A stretch of 64,000 nt of DNA, from assembly GCA_022828595.1 (NCBI GenBank), contig JAKGHH010000001.1, forward strand, positions 209,250,348 through 209,314,347, read 5' to 3'. This DNA is from Nelumbo lutea. Its lineage: Eukaryota > Streptophyta > Magnoliopsida > Proteales > Nelumbonaceae. The notes under the pieces were generated by a model. The model made no database searches. It was not told the origin of the DNA and saw only the letters and a program-made list of their open reading frames with translations. Position numbers and translations under genes: made by a program. Shown here piece after piece: positions 1-9,170 of the stretch. The first letter of the stretch is position 1; each line of letters starts with the position of its first letter.

Positions 1-2377
1 CATTTTCCTTGGTTATGCACAAACTCAAAAGGGTTATTGCAGCTATGATCCAGTTTTAGGGAAACGGTTTGTCTCCATGGATGTCACCTTCTTTGAGGAG
101 ACACCCTATTATCCTAGGGTTTCTCCTCAAGGGGAGAGCAGTGAGAGTGGGGCTGTTTTGAGTTTCTTTCCTCAGGGGGAGAGCAGTGAGAGTGGAAGTG
201 GGGTTGGTAGAAGTGGGGCTGTTCCTTTACCTATTCCACTGGATAATGAAGGTTGTAGTGGTGAGGGTGGTCAGAGGGAGCCAGAGTTGAGAGTCTATCA
301 CAAGCGATGCAGGCAGGTTGATCCTAGTCATCGGCAGTCCCGGCCAGCTCCAGTTCCTTCTGCGGCTCCAAATCCAAAGCCTATTGAGATACCTCTCACT
401 GTTGCCACCTCCCCTCTTGTGGATGACCTTGATCTCCCTATTGCCATTCGCAAAGGGAAACGACATTGCACCACTTTTACAGCTCACAGCATCTCACAGT
501 TCATATCCTATGATCGTTTGTCTCCATCTTACCGGTCCTATCTCACTTCCATTGCCAATGTCCCTATTCCAAGAACAGTGCAAGAAGCCTTATCGGTTCC
601 AGAATGGAAAGATGCAATGCAAGTCGAAATGGATGCCCTGTTGAAGAATAATACTTGGGCACTGGTTGACCCACCAAAAGGAAAGAAACCGGTGGGATGC
701 AGATGGGTGTTCACTGTGAAGCATAATGTTGATGGCTCTATTGAAATGTACAAAGCCCAGCTGATTGCAAAGGGGTTCACTCAGACTTATGGTATATACT
801 ACTCGGAGACCTTTGTCCCAATAGCCAAGATGACCACTATCCGAGTTTTGTTATCCCTTGCAGCAAATCATTCTTGGCCCCTGTTTCAGATGGATGTTAA
901 AAATGCCTTTCTGAATGGAGACTTACAGGAAGAGGTTTACATGCAGTTGCCTCCTAGATTCTATGATACAGAGACAGGTAAGAAGGTTTGCCGACTGAAC
1001 AAGGCATTGTATGGTTTGAAGCAGTCACCTAGAGCCTGGTTTGATAGGTTCAGATTAGCCCTTGGAAAGTTTGGTTATGTACAGGCCCAGTCAAATCATA
1101 CACTATTCATCAAGAGGGTGGAGTCCTCTCTGACACTACTTGCAGTATATGTTGATGATATTGTGGTGACAGGAAATGACAGTCATGAGATTGAGTTCCC
1201 TCAAACAGCTCCTTCATCAAGAGTTTGAGGTGAAAGATCTTGGTACACTACAGTACTTTTTGGGTATTGAGGTTGCTAGATCCAAGCAGGGGATTTTTAT
1301 CTCTCAAAGAAATCATGTTCTAGATCTGTTGGCGGAAACTGGAAAGTTGGGTGTTAAGTCGGCTGATACACCCATCGAACAAAATCACAAGATTAGTGTA
1401 GAGGGCGGGGTGCCTCTTGAAGACAAAGTTATGTTCCAACGGTTGGTTGGGAAGCTCCTATATCTTTGCCTCATTCGGCCAGATATCAGCTATGTAGCTA
1501 GTGTTGTTAGCCAGTACATGCACTCCCCTAGAACTTCTCATCTTCTTGCGGCAGAAAGAATATTAGCATACACTCATCAAACAAAATCACAAGATTAGTG
1601 CAGAGGGTGGGGAGCCTCTTGAAGACAAAGTTATGTTCCAACGGTTGGTTGGAAAGCTCCTATATCTCTGCCTCACTCGGCCGGATATCAGCTATACAGT
1701 TAGTGTTGTTAGCCAGTACATGCACTCCCCTAGAACTTCTCATCTTCTTGCGGCAGAGAGAATATTAGCATACTTGAAGAGATGCCCGAGTAGAGGTATA
1801 CTGCTCAAGAACAATAATCACATGAGGGTGGAATTATATACAAATGCCGATTGGGCTGGGAGTGTTGATGACAGAAGGTCTACCTCTGGATATTGTGCCC
1901 TTGTGGGAGGTAACCTTGTCTCTTGGAGGAGTAAGAAGCAAAGTGTTGTTTCCCGCTCCAGTGCTGAAGCGGAATATAGGTCAATGGCTAATGGAGTGGC
2001 TGAAATCTTGTGGCTGAGGTCACTACTTGAAGAGTTGGGTATTGACTATGAAAAGCCCTTAATGTTGTATTGTGATAATTAGGCAGCTATTAATATAGCC
2101 CACAACCCAGTGCAGCATGACAAAACTAAACATATCAAAGTTGATCGACATTTTGTGCGAGAAAGGGTCACATCACAAGAAGTGTCTTCCGTACATCACA
2201 TCTAATATGCAGCTCGCGGATATCCTCACCAAGGCTGTACCAAGGAAGAAGTTAGAGACAGACCTATCCAAGTTGGGAATGATAGATATCTACTCCCAAC
2301 TTGAGGGGGAGTGTAGAGACACTGATGTGGTTCCCACTGCAGTAGTCCCCATTGTGTTCGTAGGACAGCATGTGTAG
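1..2377 (+). pseudogene. copia pol polyprotein (IN end, RT, RNase H), broken
   Basis: Encodes the C-terminal half of a copia Pol protein. The first ~75 bases read as the integrase C-terminal block (FLGYAQTQKGY, then VTFFEETPYY). Next is a linker rich in Ser, Gly and Pro, then the copia RT domain: SVPEWKDAMQVEMDALLKNN, the WVFTVKH block, FQMDVKNAFLNGDL with a catalytic Asp, YGLKQSPRAWF and the active-site motif YVDDIVVTG. The frame then shifts near 1195 into a second stretch (LHQEFEVKDLGTLQYFLGIE, then the LLYLCLIRPDISY block). RNase H follows (YTNADWAGSVDDRRSTSGYC, SSAEAEYRSM), with a stop after LYCDN and another shift before LADILTKAVPRKKLETDL. No intact product is possible. Confidence 0.88.
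1369..1772 (+). repeat. 202-bp tandem duplication inside copia pol
   Basis: Two adjacent copies, 1369-1570 and 1571-1772, of the segment between reverse transcriptase and RNase H. Matching anchors lie exactly 202 bases apart: the AAAATCACAA string at 1381 and 1583, and the GGTTGGTTGG string at 1441 and 1643. The two units differ at scattered positions, so this is not a very fresh event. Because 202 is not a multiple of three, the second unit shifts the reading frame by one and the LCLxRPDISY block is coded twice, in two different frames. Confidence 0.93.
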
Positions 2378-2670
2378 TTATTTGTTCCAGTTATAGTAGT
2401 GTCAGTTTGAGTCAGTTTGTTAATTCAATTGTTATTTATTTCAGCTTTTATTTACTTTATTTATTATGTAAGTACTAAGGGCAGATGTGTCCTTTCCATT
2501 ATGTACTAAACATAACCTATAAATAATAAGAAAGTGGCGGCGGCAGATCTGTTAGAATCTGTCCCTCCTTTCAACCACTTGTGTTCTCCTGTTTCTCTTC
2601 TATTCTCTCTCCTTTCTCTCACTTTTTCTTCTGATTTGTAAACCTAAAACCTATTAGGATTCAAGATTGG
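2312..2670 (+). repeat. 3' LTR of copia element A
   Basis: Starts TGTAGAGACACTG directly after the polypurine tract. It contains a TATA-like box (CCTATAAATAATA, about 2517-2529) followed by a pyrimidine-rich stretch, as expected for a U3-R-U5 arrangement with its own promoter. The 3' end is not certain. A terminal CA at 2662-2663 is one candidate. No second LTR is in the window for comparison. Confidence 0.65.
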
Positions 2671-3740
2671 TTACAGTCTTGATCTTCTACTGGGGTTAAA
2701 ATGTTAGATTTGGACATGGATGCATGCTCGTGGAGAGTGATTTTATTTCGGCAAAACCTTTGTCGGAGACAATGAAGAAAATGACTGAGCTTCCAGCCAT
2801 TGAGGGGAAAAACATGGGGTTGGGGAAGAAAGAACCATGGAACGAAAAACAACAAAAAAGGGTAGAATAGGACCGCCGGAGAAGCTACCGGAGATATGGC
2901 CGTTGGATTGCTACTTCGAAGATTGCTACTTCGAAGGGAGAGGAGACCGTCGACTTCTTGCTCTGACAAAGCCCAAGCAATTTTCTTAGCTTTTTCTTTT
3001 CCCACCGGGGTCGCACTATTTTGGTGCGGTCCCACTCACTTCATTTTGGGATCCCGCGTCCCTCTTGTTTCTCATCCCAAAATACTATTTACCAACAAAC
3101 AAACACAAGAAAGGGAGAATCATTCGGGAATATTCCCTTTTCTCATCCCTTTCTCAGTAAACAAACAGACCCTAATGGTTCCTTTCCGTGAGAATTATGG
3201 CATTGGAGATCTGTTCTACGAGGAGAGGGGAGAGATTTGAAAATGTCCTCCCGGAGGGCAGAGGTTCTTTATTTTTAGCAATTCATGCAAGAGTTGTTTA
3301 AGGTCTCTATTTTATTCAGTAGCCCATTTAAGTCTGAAGCAGTTGCTTTGTTCAATGATTTAGGCAGATAATCATTTCTATCAGTGAAGATTTGCTAATG
3401 TTTTGCCATTCCTAGATTCTTGTTCTGGGTCAAAAGTTTGCACTGTCAAATTTTACATGTAGAATAGTGATCAACCAACAATTCATTTGAGAAGATTTAT
3501 TAGTTCTTTTCTAACTATAGATTATCTTTTCCTTTGGAGATTTTTAATATTATACTTACATTGAACTAGTGATCGAGAAAATAAAGAAAACACATTCAGA
3601 AAATGATTTTCATCTATGGCATAACAAGAGATAAGTGAATGAAAATTTTTAGCATTAGTGTGAAAAGATATTAATTTTTATGGTACAACTGTACAAATAC
3701 TGATTTATTTTCAAAATTTTGACTAAGCTATGGAATATAA
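2671..3740 (+). other. unassigned sequence, probable CNGC intron
   Basis: No exon of the CNGC channel or other protein domain is recognisable. Around 2909-2938 a 15-bp stretch (ATTGCTACTTCGAAG) is repeated in tandem. The part from about 3000 to 3180 is less AT-rich and contains a run of AACAAACA-type repeats, possibly a decayed element. The open frame at 2896-3240 resembles nothing I know and is not called. Confidence 0.4.
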
Positions 3741-3962
3741 GGGGCTGTTTGATAACCAGGTGAAATGGCTGAACTGAATGGCTTATTGCTTTGTCTTTTA
3801 GTGAATAAGTTTTTAGGAGGCTGGTGAGCTTTTTAATGGCTGAAGCTGAAGTTAATTTAATCACCATACCCTCTAATATTTTATTAGTTAATTATTTTAT
3901 TCACTAAAAGAGAAAACAATAAGTCATTCAGTTCAGACCCTTCAGCCATTATCAACTGGACC
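3741..3962. mobile_element. palindromic MITE (hAT-like)
   Basis: About 222 bp with long inverted ends. The left end (GGGGCTGTTTGATAACC, then GGCTGAACTGAATGGC and CTTTTAGTGAATAA) matches the reverse complement of the right end (GGTCCAGTTGATAATGG, then CTGAACTGAATGACTT and CTTTTAGTGAATAA) over about 75 bp per side. The whole element can fold back. The flanks GAATATAA and AAATATTT could be a decayed 8-bp target duplication. There is no coding capacity. It lies ~150 bp upstream of a CNGC splice acceptor. Confidence 0.75.
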
Positions 3963-4112
3963 AAATATTTGCAGGTCATCTTCCATTTGCAGCACATGTT
4001 ATCACTCAGCAGTGAGCAGTCAGCACCTTATAGAGTAAATGTTAGCATGTTATGTGCAGTTGTTGCTTGAAAATATTCATCTTGGTAATTTGGTAGCTGT
4101 GATGTTGTACAG

Positions 4113-4349
4113 ACCTATCTCCAATCTCTTACAATTCGGCTTGAGGAGATGAGAGTCAAAAGGCGTGATTCAGAGCAGTGGATGCATCATAGGTTGCTGC
4201 CACAAGAGCTCCGTGAGCGAGTTAGACGGTACGATCAGTACAAGTGGTTGGAAACACGAGGGGTGGATGAAGAGAGCTTGGTTCAGACCCTACCAAAGGA
4301 CCTTAGGAGAGATATCAAGCGGCATCTTTGTTTGGCTTTGGTTAGAAGA
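4113..4349 (+). CDS. CNGC: CNGC channel, penultimate exon (C-linker)
   Basis: An internal exon of a plant cyclic nucleotide-gated ion channel. It codes the C-linker between the last transmembrane helix and the cyclic-nucleotide-binding domain: TYLQSLTIRLEEMRVKRRDS, then the WMHHRLLPQELRERVRRYDQ block and the KDLRRDIKRHLCLALVRR block. The acceptor is TTGTACAG ending at 4112; the donor GTAAGT starts at 4350 and the exon ends in phase 0. The frame is open throughout and spliced sequence continues in the exon at 6108. CNGC subunits form tetrameric cation channels, mainly for Ca2+, in plasma or nuclear membranes. The six transmembrane helices and pore would be coded by exons upstream; I find none back to position 1. 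Sequence is closest to group II (CNGC5/6/9), recalled from family knowledge. Confidence 0.93.
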
Positions 4350-4451
4350 GTAAGTTTCTTATGTCATTTTCTATCTCCCTTTGTCGGGGGAGGGGGGGTG
4401 GTCCGAGTAAAAAGGCAATTGTGAAATTTATAGGTTCTATATAACAAAGTT

Positions 4452-4570
4452 AAAGGGGGTCATTGCTTGGAGCAATGGTAAAATCTTAGACTGACAACTG
4501 CAACTAACATGGGTTTGATTCTGAGAGGTCTATATGCAGTGCATCCTTCCCAAGATCCTAGATAGTTGGG
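4452..4570 (+). mobile_element. tRNA-derived SINE-like segment
   Basis: Has a polymerase III-like A box (TTGGAGCAATGG, 4467-4478) and, about 35 bp later, a B-box-like GGTTTGATTCT (4512-4522). This is the spacing of a tRNA head, but there is no foldable tRNA cloverleaf. The tail after the B box is unfamiliar and no poly-A or target duplication is clear. It could be a decayed SINE or a chance match. Confidence 0.45.
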
Positions 4571-4799
4571 GCCACCATTGGTAATGATCTTTTTTGACTC
4601 CTAAAGTGTACATTTCAACCTATAACTCCCAGAGGTTAAGTTCTCATCCAGTCCACTCCCAAGACCTTGGATTGCCAGAACAAGCATATATAATGGCAAT
4701 CTGACAAAATTACGGTTAAAACATACCTACTAGTAACCAATAATAAGTTGGGTATCAAGAAAGTCTTTATGATATACTTGCTACATCTTAATTTATCAT

Positions 4800-5604
4800 T
4801 ACTTTACAGTGATAGATTCTAGGAGGGAAGGTCTATACATGATTAAACCATCTTAGTCTAGTTTCCCTCATCTTATCACCTATTGGAGCTACACCTAGTT
4901 ACTACAAATAAGTTCATTCCTGATTCTATCCTTCCTAGTTTTCCCACTCATCCATCTCAACATTCATATTTTTGTCACAATTTTTCGGACATGTCTTTTG
5001 ATTGGCCAACATTCTACTCCTTACAGCATTATTAGCCTTTCAATTGTTTTATAAAATTTCCCCTTTAGCCTAAGTGATATTCACCTATCACATAAGAATC
5101 TGGATGCACCCCTCAATTTTTCCCATCTTGCTCTAGTTCTATGAGTGGCGTCCTCCTCAATCTCTCCCTTGTCATGGAGTATTGAAACAAAGTAAAGCAA
5201 GAGACCATATTATATTTTGGTCTCCAATCCTAAGTGTACCTTGATTTGCACTCCTATTGATATTATTATTAAATTTGCGTTGCATATATTCTACTCTACT
5301 CCTATTTACATTAAAACTTCTTGTTTCTAAGGCATTTGTCCATGATCCTTGTTAACTTCAGCACTATTAATACTATGTCAACAAACAACAAGCACCACGG
5401 GACCTCCTGAGTATGTTTAATCAATTCACCCGTGATTAGTGCAAATAAATAAGGGCATGTACTATACCAAGAAATTGTTTGGGACAAAGCAGAAATATCC
5501 ATTATGGGGTGTTTCTTTTCATTCTTCTCCATCTGATCACCTGAAAGGATAAATGGAACTTCACATCTGATTTTATGTTTATTTGGTTGTGGTGGTGGTG
5601 GCAA
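4800..5604 (-). mobile_element. RTE-type LINE fragment in CNGC intron
   Basis: Read on the minus strand it contains an RT active-site segment (EVPWCLLFVDIVLI, at about 5370-5400, one Asp of the FVDD motif lost). It continues to the degenerate C-terminal region seen in the RTE copies at 46318-47045 and 60600-60945; the plus-strand words CATCTTAGTCTAGTTTCCCT and CCTATTGGAGCTAC are shared. Several frameshifts are present and both ends are indistinct. RTE elements encode endonuclease plus reverse transcriptase and move by target-primed reverse transcription; this copy cannot. Confidence 0.7.
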
Positions 5605-5659
5605 ATGTCTGTTGAAACTTCAGTGTGGAAGTCTCTTGCCTCTACTACCCAGACATTTA

Positions 5660-6010
5660 TTTATTTATTTTTATTCATTCAATTCATTAGGAAGACAAAA
5701 ATTCTTATCTTCCGAGTATAACTTAAACCCTCCAAAGAGAGAAACAAGGACACAAAAGAAACAATTAAGTTACAGCTTAGCCCAAAACATTGCTTCCCTT
5801 TCTATCCCTTCTTTAGCTAATCCATCCGCCAAAGAGTTAGCTGATCTCTTAACCCAACGCATCCTGATTTCCATCTCCCGCACCAGCCACCTGAATTCAT
5901 TTCTGTAATTCCATAAACGGCAATTGTCTTTAATTAGCCACCCTATCACCACCTCCGAGTCTCCTTCAATTATGAGTTTCCTGACATCCAACTCCTTGGC
6001 TTTCTAAACT
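5660..6010 (-). mobile_element. L1-type LINE 3' fragment (RNase H)
   Basis: The minus strand reads as the end of the RNase H domain found at the C terminus of many plant L1 ORF2 proteins: LIIEGDSEVVIGWL, then the REMEIRMRWVKRSANSLADG block and LAKEGI with a terminal stop near 5770. The segment downstream to ~5660 (T-rich on the plus strand) would be the 3' untranslated region. It is 5'-truncated. It ends ~100 bp before the splice acceptor of the last CNGC exon. Confidence 0.8.
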
Positions 6011-6107
6011 CCTTCCATAACTGCCAACATCTCATTTATTGATATTATCTAATCCAGTTTCTAAATGTATTTGTCCCCTTAGAGTTACTCTTATTGCTGT
6101 TTGCCAG

Positions 6108-6857
6108 GTTCCTCTGTTTGCAAATATGGATGAGCGATTACTAGATGCCATTTGTGAGAGGTTGAAACCAAGCTTGTACACTGAGAGAACTTACATTGTC
6201 AGGGAAGGTGATCCTGTGGATGAGATGCTCTTCATCATACGAGGTCGACTGGAGAGTGTGACTACTGATGGTGGGAGGAGTGGATTTTTTAATCGTAGTC
6301 TACTTAAAGAAGGGGATTTTTGTGGGGAGGAGCTCCTGACCTGGGCACTGGATCCCAAGGCTGCTTCAAATCTCCCATCATCTACCCGCACAGTCAAAGC
6401 TTTGTCAGAGGTTGAGGCTTTTGCCTTGATAGCAGAGGAGTTGAAATTTGTTGCCAGTCAATTTAGGCGCCTTCACAGCAGACAGGTTCAGCACACTTTC
6501 CGTTTCTACTCACAGCAATGGAGGACATGGGCTGCCTCCTTTATCCAAGCAGCATGGCGTCGGTATACCAAGAGGAAACTTGCAGAGCTTCGACGTAAAG
6601 ACGAAGAAGAGTTTGATGAGGGGGATGACTGGGATGATGATGATGATGAAGAGGAGGAGGAGGAGGAGGAGGAGGGGGATGAGGTGGCTAGTGAGAGTAC
6701 AGGTGCTGGTTCAACCCGTCTTGGTGCAACCATTTTGGCATCCCGGTTTGCAGCAAACGCTCTTCGAGGAGTCCAAAAGTTACGGAATTCAAAGAGCATT
6801 AAGGAATTGAAGCTTCAGAAGCCTCCTGAACCTGACTTCACTGTTGATTATGCATAA
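6108..6857 (+). CDS. CNGC: CNGC channel, last exon (CNBD, CaM/IQ region)
   Basis: The last coding exon, 250 codons ending in TAA at 6855-6857. It begins VPLFANMDERLLDAICERL in frame with the upstream exon. The cyclic-nucleotide-binding domain follows with its phosphate-binding cassette (GDFCGEELLTWALDP). After that come the calmodulin-binding helix (FVASQFRRLHSRQVQHTFRF), the IQ motif (FIQAAWRRYTKRK), a long acidic run and a conserved tail (ATILASRFAANALR, then KPPEPDF). The family assignment and the group II placement (CNGC5/6/9-like) rest on these motifs. Calmodulin binding at the IQ region is known to regulate the family. The acidic run is coded by a GAT/GAG microsatellite (6633-6677). No frameshift or stop is present, so the gene may be functional if the upstream exons exist outside the window. 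Confidence 0.95.
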   Translation, partial: VPLFANMDERLLDAICERLKPSLYTERTYIVREGDPVDEMLFIIRGRLESVTTDGGRSGFFNRSLLKEGDFCGEELLTWALDPKAASNLPSSTRTVKALSEVEAFALIAEELKFVASQFRRLHSRQVQHTFRFYSQQWRTWAASFIQAAWRRYTKRKLAELRRKDEEEFDEGDDWDDDDDEEEEEEEEEGDEVASESTGAGSTRLGATILASRFAANALRGVQKLRNSKSIKELKLQKPPEPDFTVDYA

Positions 6858-7017
6858 TGAAATGTTGACGAATATTGCATGGACTCTACTCAAACTCAAT
6901 GGATTAAGTGTCCAACACCGCATCAGACTTCAACAGTTATGGATTTTTAAAGGGCACTTGTATATGACATTTCTTTTTTCTCCTTGCTTGTACAGCATGT
7001 GTATAGCAAATGTGGAC

Positions 7018-7023
7018 AATAAA
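7018..7023 (+). terminator. likely CNGC poly-A signal
   Basis: An AATAAA hexamer about 160 bp after the CNGC stop codon, followed by a T-rich stretch. This is the expected distance for a plant 3' untranslated region. It lies immediately before the 62-bp tandem repeat. Confidence 0.5.
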
Positions 7024-7190
7024 TTTCATTTTTTTTCTTGTAAAATGTTATTAATAACAAAGATAATATACCTAATTTGACAACAAATGTCATTTTTTCT
7101 TATAAAATGTTATTAATAACAAAGATAATATACCTAATTTGACAACAAATGTCATTTTTTCTTATAAAATGTTATTAATAACAAAGATAA
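7022..7190 (+). repeat. 62-bp tandem repeat, ~2.7 copies
   Basis: Nearly identical units with anchor TGTTATTAATAACA at 7046, 7108 and 7170 (period 62). The anchor is itself a perfect 14-bp palindrome. The array sits at the expected 3' end of the CNGC transcript, so unequal exchange here could vary the polyadenylation region. Confidence 0.9.
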
Positions 7191-7256
7191 ATTTGAAGAC
7201 CTTTGTGTAGGTTTGTAATGTAGAAGTTCCACAAAATATGTACTGTTTAAATAGTT

Positions 7257-9170
7257 TTCGGAGGGGCCAATGGAACCGTCGATCCGTTGACTAACCGTTG
7301 AATCGGTTAATCATCCATTGACCCGAACAGTCAAATTATCGACCCGTTAATTTATTCAATAGTTTTTAGCCATTTTTCTTATTTTTTTTAATTGGAAATC
7401 ATTCAGGCAATTGATTCTGCTTTATCTTAAGTTTGGTCTCTAGTCAAAAATTGTTGAATCGATCAATGACTCATTGACCCGGATGGTCAAACCGTTGATC
7501 CGTTCAATGGTTTAGTCGTTTTTTTTATTTTTATTGTCAAAACGGGCCATCCGTTTGATCTGAATAGTCGAACCGTTGACCCGAAAACCAATGGCCAGAA
7601 CGGTTCTGTTTTCAGGTCATGAGTCACACACTCGAATGACATAACACATATGGTATTGCTCAATAAACCTCATACACTCAATTTTTTTTAATTGGGAACC
7701 GTCCAGGCAACCAGTTCTGTTGTACCCCAATCCCGGTCCTTAGACAAAAACCATTGAATCGGTCAATGACCCATTGACCTGAGTGGTCAAACCATCAATC
7801 CGTTGACCCATTCAATGGTTTTTAGTTATTTTTTTTGTTTTTTTTTAATTTTTGTTGTCAGAACGGGTTATCCGTTCGAACCGAACGGTCGAATTCTCAA
7901 CCCAAAAGCTGGTGGCCAGAACGGTTCCATTTTTGGGTCATATAAGTCGCGCTCAAATGACATAACATGTATGATACTGCTCAATGGACCTCACACTCAA
8001 TTTTTTGCCTATAATTTTTGTTGTCAAAATGAGTTGTCCGTTCGAATCGAATGATTGAACCGTCGACCCGAAAATCGGTGGCCATAATGGTTCTGTAATT
8101 TTTTGCTTGTAACTTTTTGTTGTCAGAACAAGCCATCCGTCGAATCGAACCGGTGAATCGGTAACGAGAACGGTTCCGTTTTCAGGTCATATGAGTCACA
8201 CGCTCGAATTACATAACACATATGATACTACTTAATTGACCTCACAAACTTGATTTTTTACCTATAATTTTTGTTGTCAAAACAAATTGTCCGTTTGAAA
8301 CGGATGATCGAACCGTCAACCCGAAAACCAGTGGCCAGAATGGTTTCGTAATTTTTTGCATGTAATTTCTGCTGTCAGAATAGGCCATCCGTTTGAACAG
8401 GACGATCGAACCGTCGATTGTCAGAACGTTATTAACAACATTTATCAATAATAGTAAATAATTATACTATTTAATTAAATAATCATTAATTATAGTTTTA
8501 ATAATATTATTTAGTTATTTTTAATATAACAATATTATTAAATTTATAAATAGGATTTATTAATAATTACCAAAATTAAATTAAATTAACAGTATTTATC
8601 ACTAATAGTCAATAATTATATTATTTTATTAAATAATCAATAACAATACTTTTAATAATATTTTTTATTATTTTTAATATAGCAATAATTACTAAATTTA
8701 TTAACAGTATTTATAATTTTAATTTAAAGTAAAATTAAGGTGAATATCTATTTATTAACAATATTTATAATAACAGTAATTATTAATTATAATCACTAAT
8801 TATATATTTATTAAATTACTGAAATGATCAGTAATTATTAAAATCGGGTTACTAAATTTATTAACAGTATTTTTTAATAGAAATGTTTATAATTTTAATT
8901 TAAAGTAAAATTAAAGTAAATATCTAATTATTAACAATATTTATAATAACAGTAATTAATAATTATAATCACTAATTATATATTTATTAAATTACTGTAA
9001 TACTCAGTAATTATTAAATTATAGTAATTAATTACTATAATAATCAATAATTACTGTTATCTTATATATTAATTACTATATAGAGAGAGAGAGAGGAAAT
9101 AAGTGCTCGCACGTAGGATCTACTCGTACGAATAGATTCAATTTCCTGGATGCAAAGAGCACCCATTTCC
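7257..9170. repeat. composite repeat, copy 1
   Basis: Begins CGGAGGGGCC and holds head-to-tail degenerate units rich in the words AACCGTTGACCCG, GGCCAGAACGGTTC and TTGTTGTCAGAACGGGCCATC to about 8430. There follows ~650 bp of AT-rich sequence with its own short repeats. It ends with a GTGCTCGCACGTAGGATCTA segment near 9102. The same three-part order occurs at 13044-15170, so the pair are copies of one unclassified element. No credible protein is coded. Many small open frames here are by-products of the repeats. Confidence 0.65.

Larger units (their letters stand above)
1..2670 (+). mobile_element. Ty1/copia element A, 3' part
   Basis: The 3' portion of a Ty1/copia LTR retrotransposon. It runs from the end of integrase through reverse transcriptase and RNase H to a polypurine tract (TTGAGGGGGAG, 2301-2311) and a 3' LTR beginning TGTAGAGACAC at 2312. 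The 5' LTR, gag, protease and most of integrase lie before the window. The copy is dead: it has frameshifts near 1195 and 2180, a 202-bp tandem duplication that shifts the frame, and a TAG stop at 2080-2082. It lies upstream of the CNGC exons on the same strand, most likely inside an intron of that gene (inference). The right boundary is uncertain because I could not identify target duplications. Confidence 0.85.
4350..6107 (+). other. CNGC intron, filled with retroelement debris
   Basis: A 1758-bp phase 0 intron with donor GTAAGT (4350-4355) and acceptor TTTGCCAG (6100-6107) preceded by a pyrimidine-rich tract. It contains a tRNA-derived SINE-like segment, an antisense RTE fragment and an antisense L1 RNase H fragment, each listed separately. 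Nearly half is retroelement sequence in the orientation opposite to the gene. Confidence 0.88.

Noticed and set aside
2896..3240. Open frame of 114 codons as a gene
   Set aside because: No domain, low-complexity Arg/Leu start, no splice or promoter support; probably within the CNGC intron.
4467..4522. tRNA gene
   Set aside because: A and B box-like words are present but the arms do not fold into a cloverleaf and no anticodon loop is credible.
6506..6799. Poly-Ser protein antisense to CNGC
   Set aside because: Antisense reading of the GAT/GAG acidic run.
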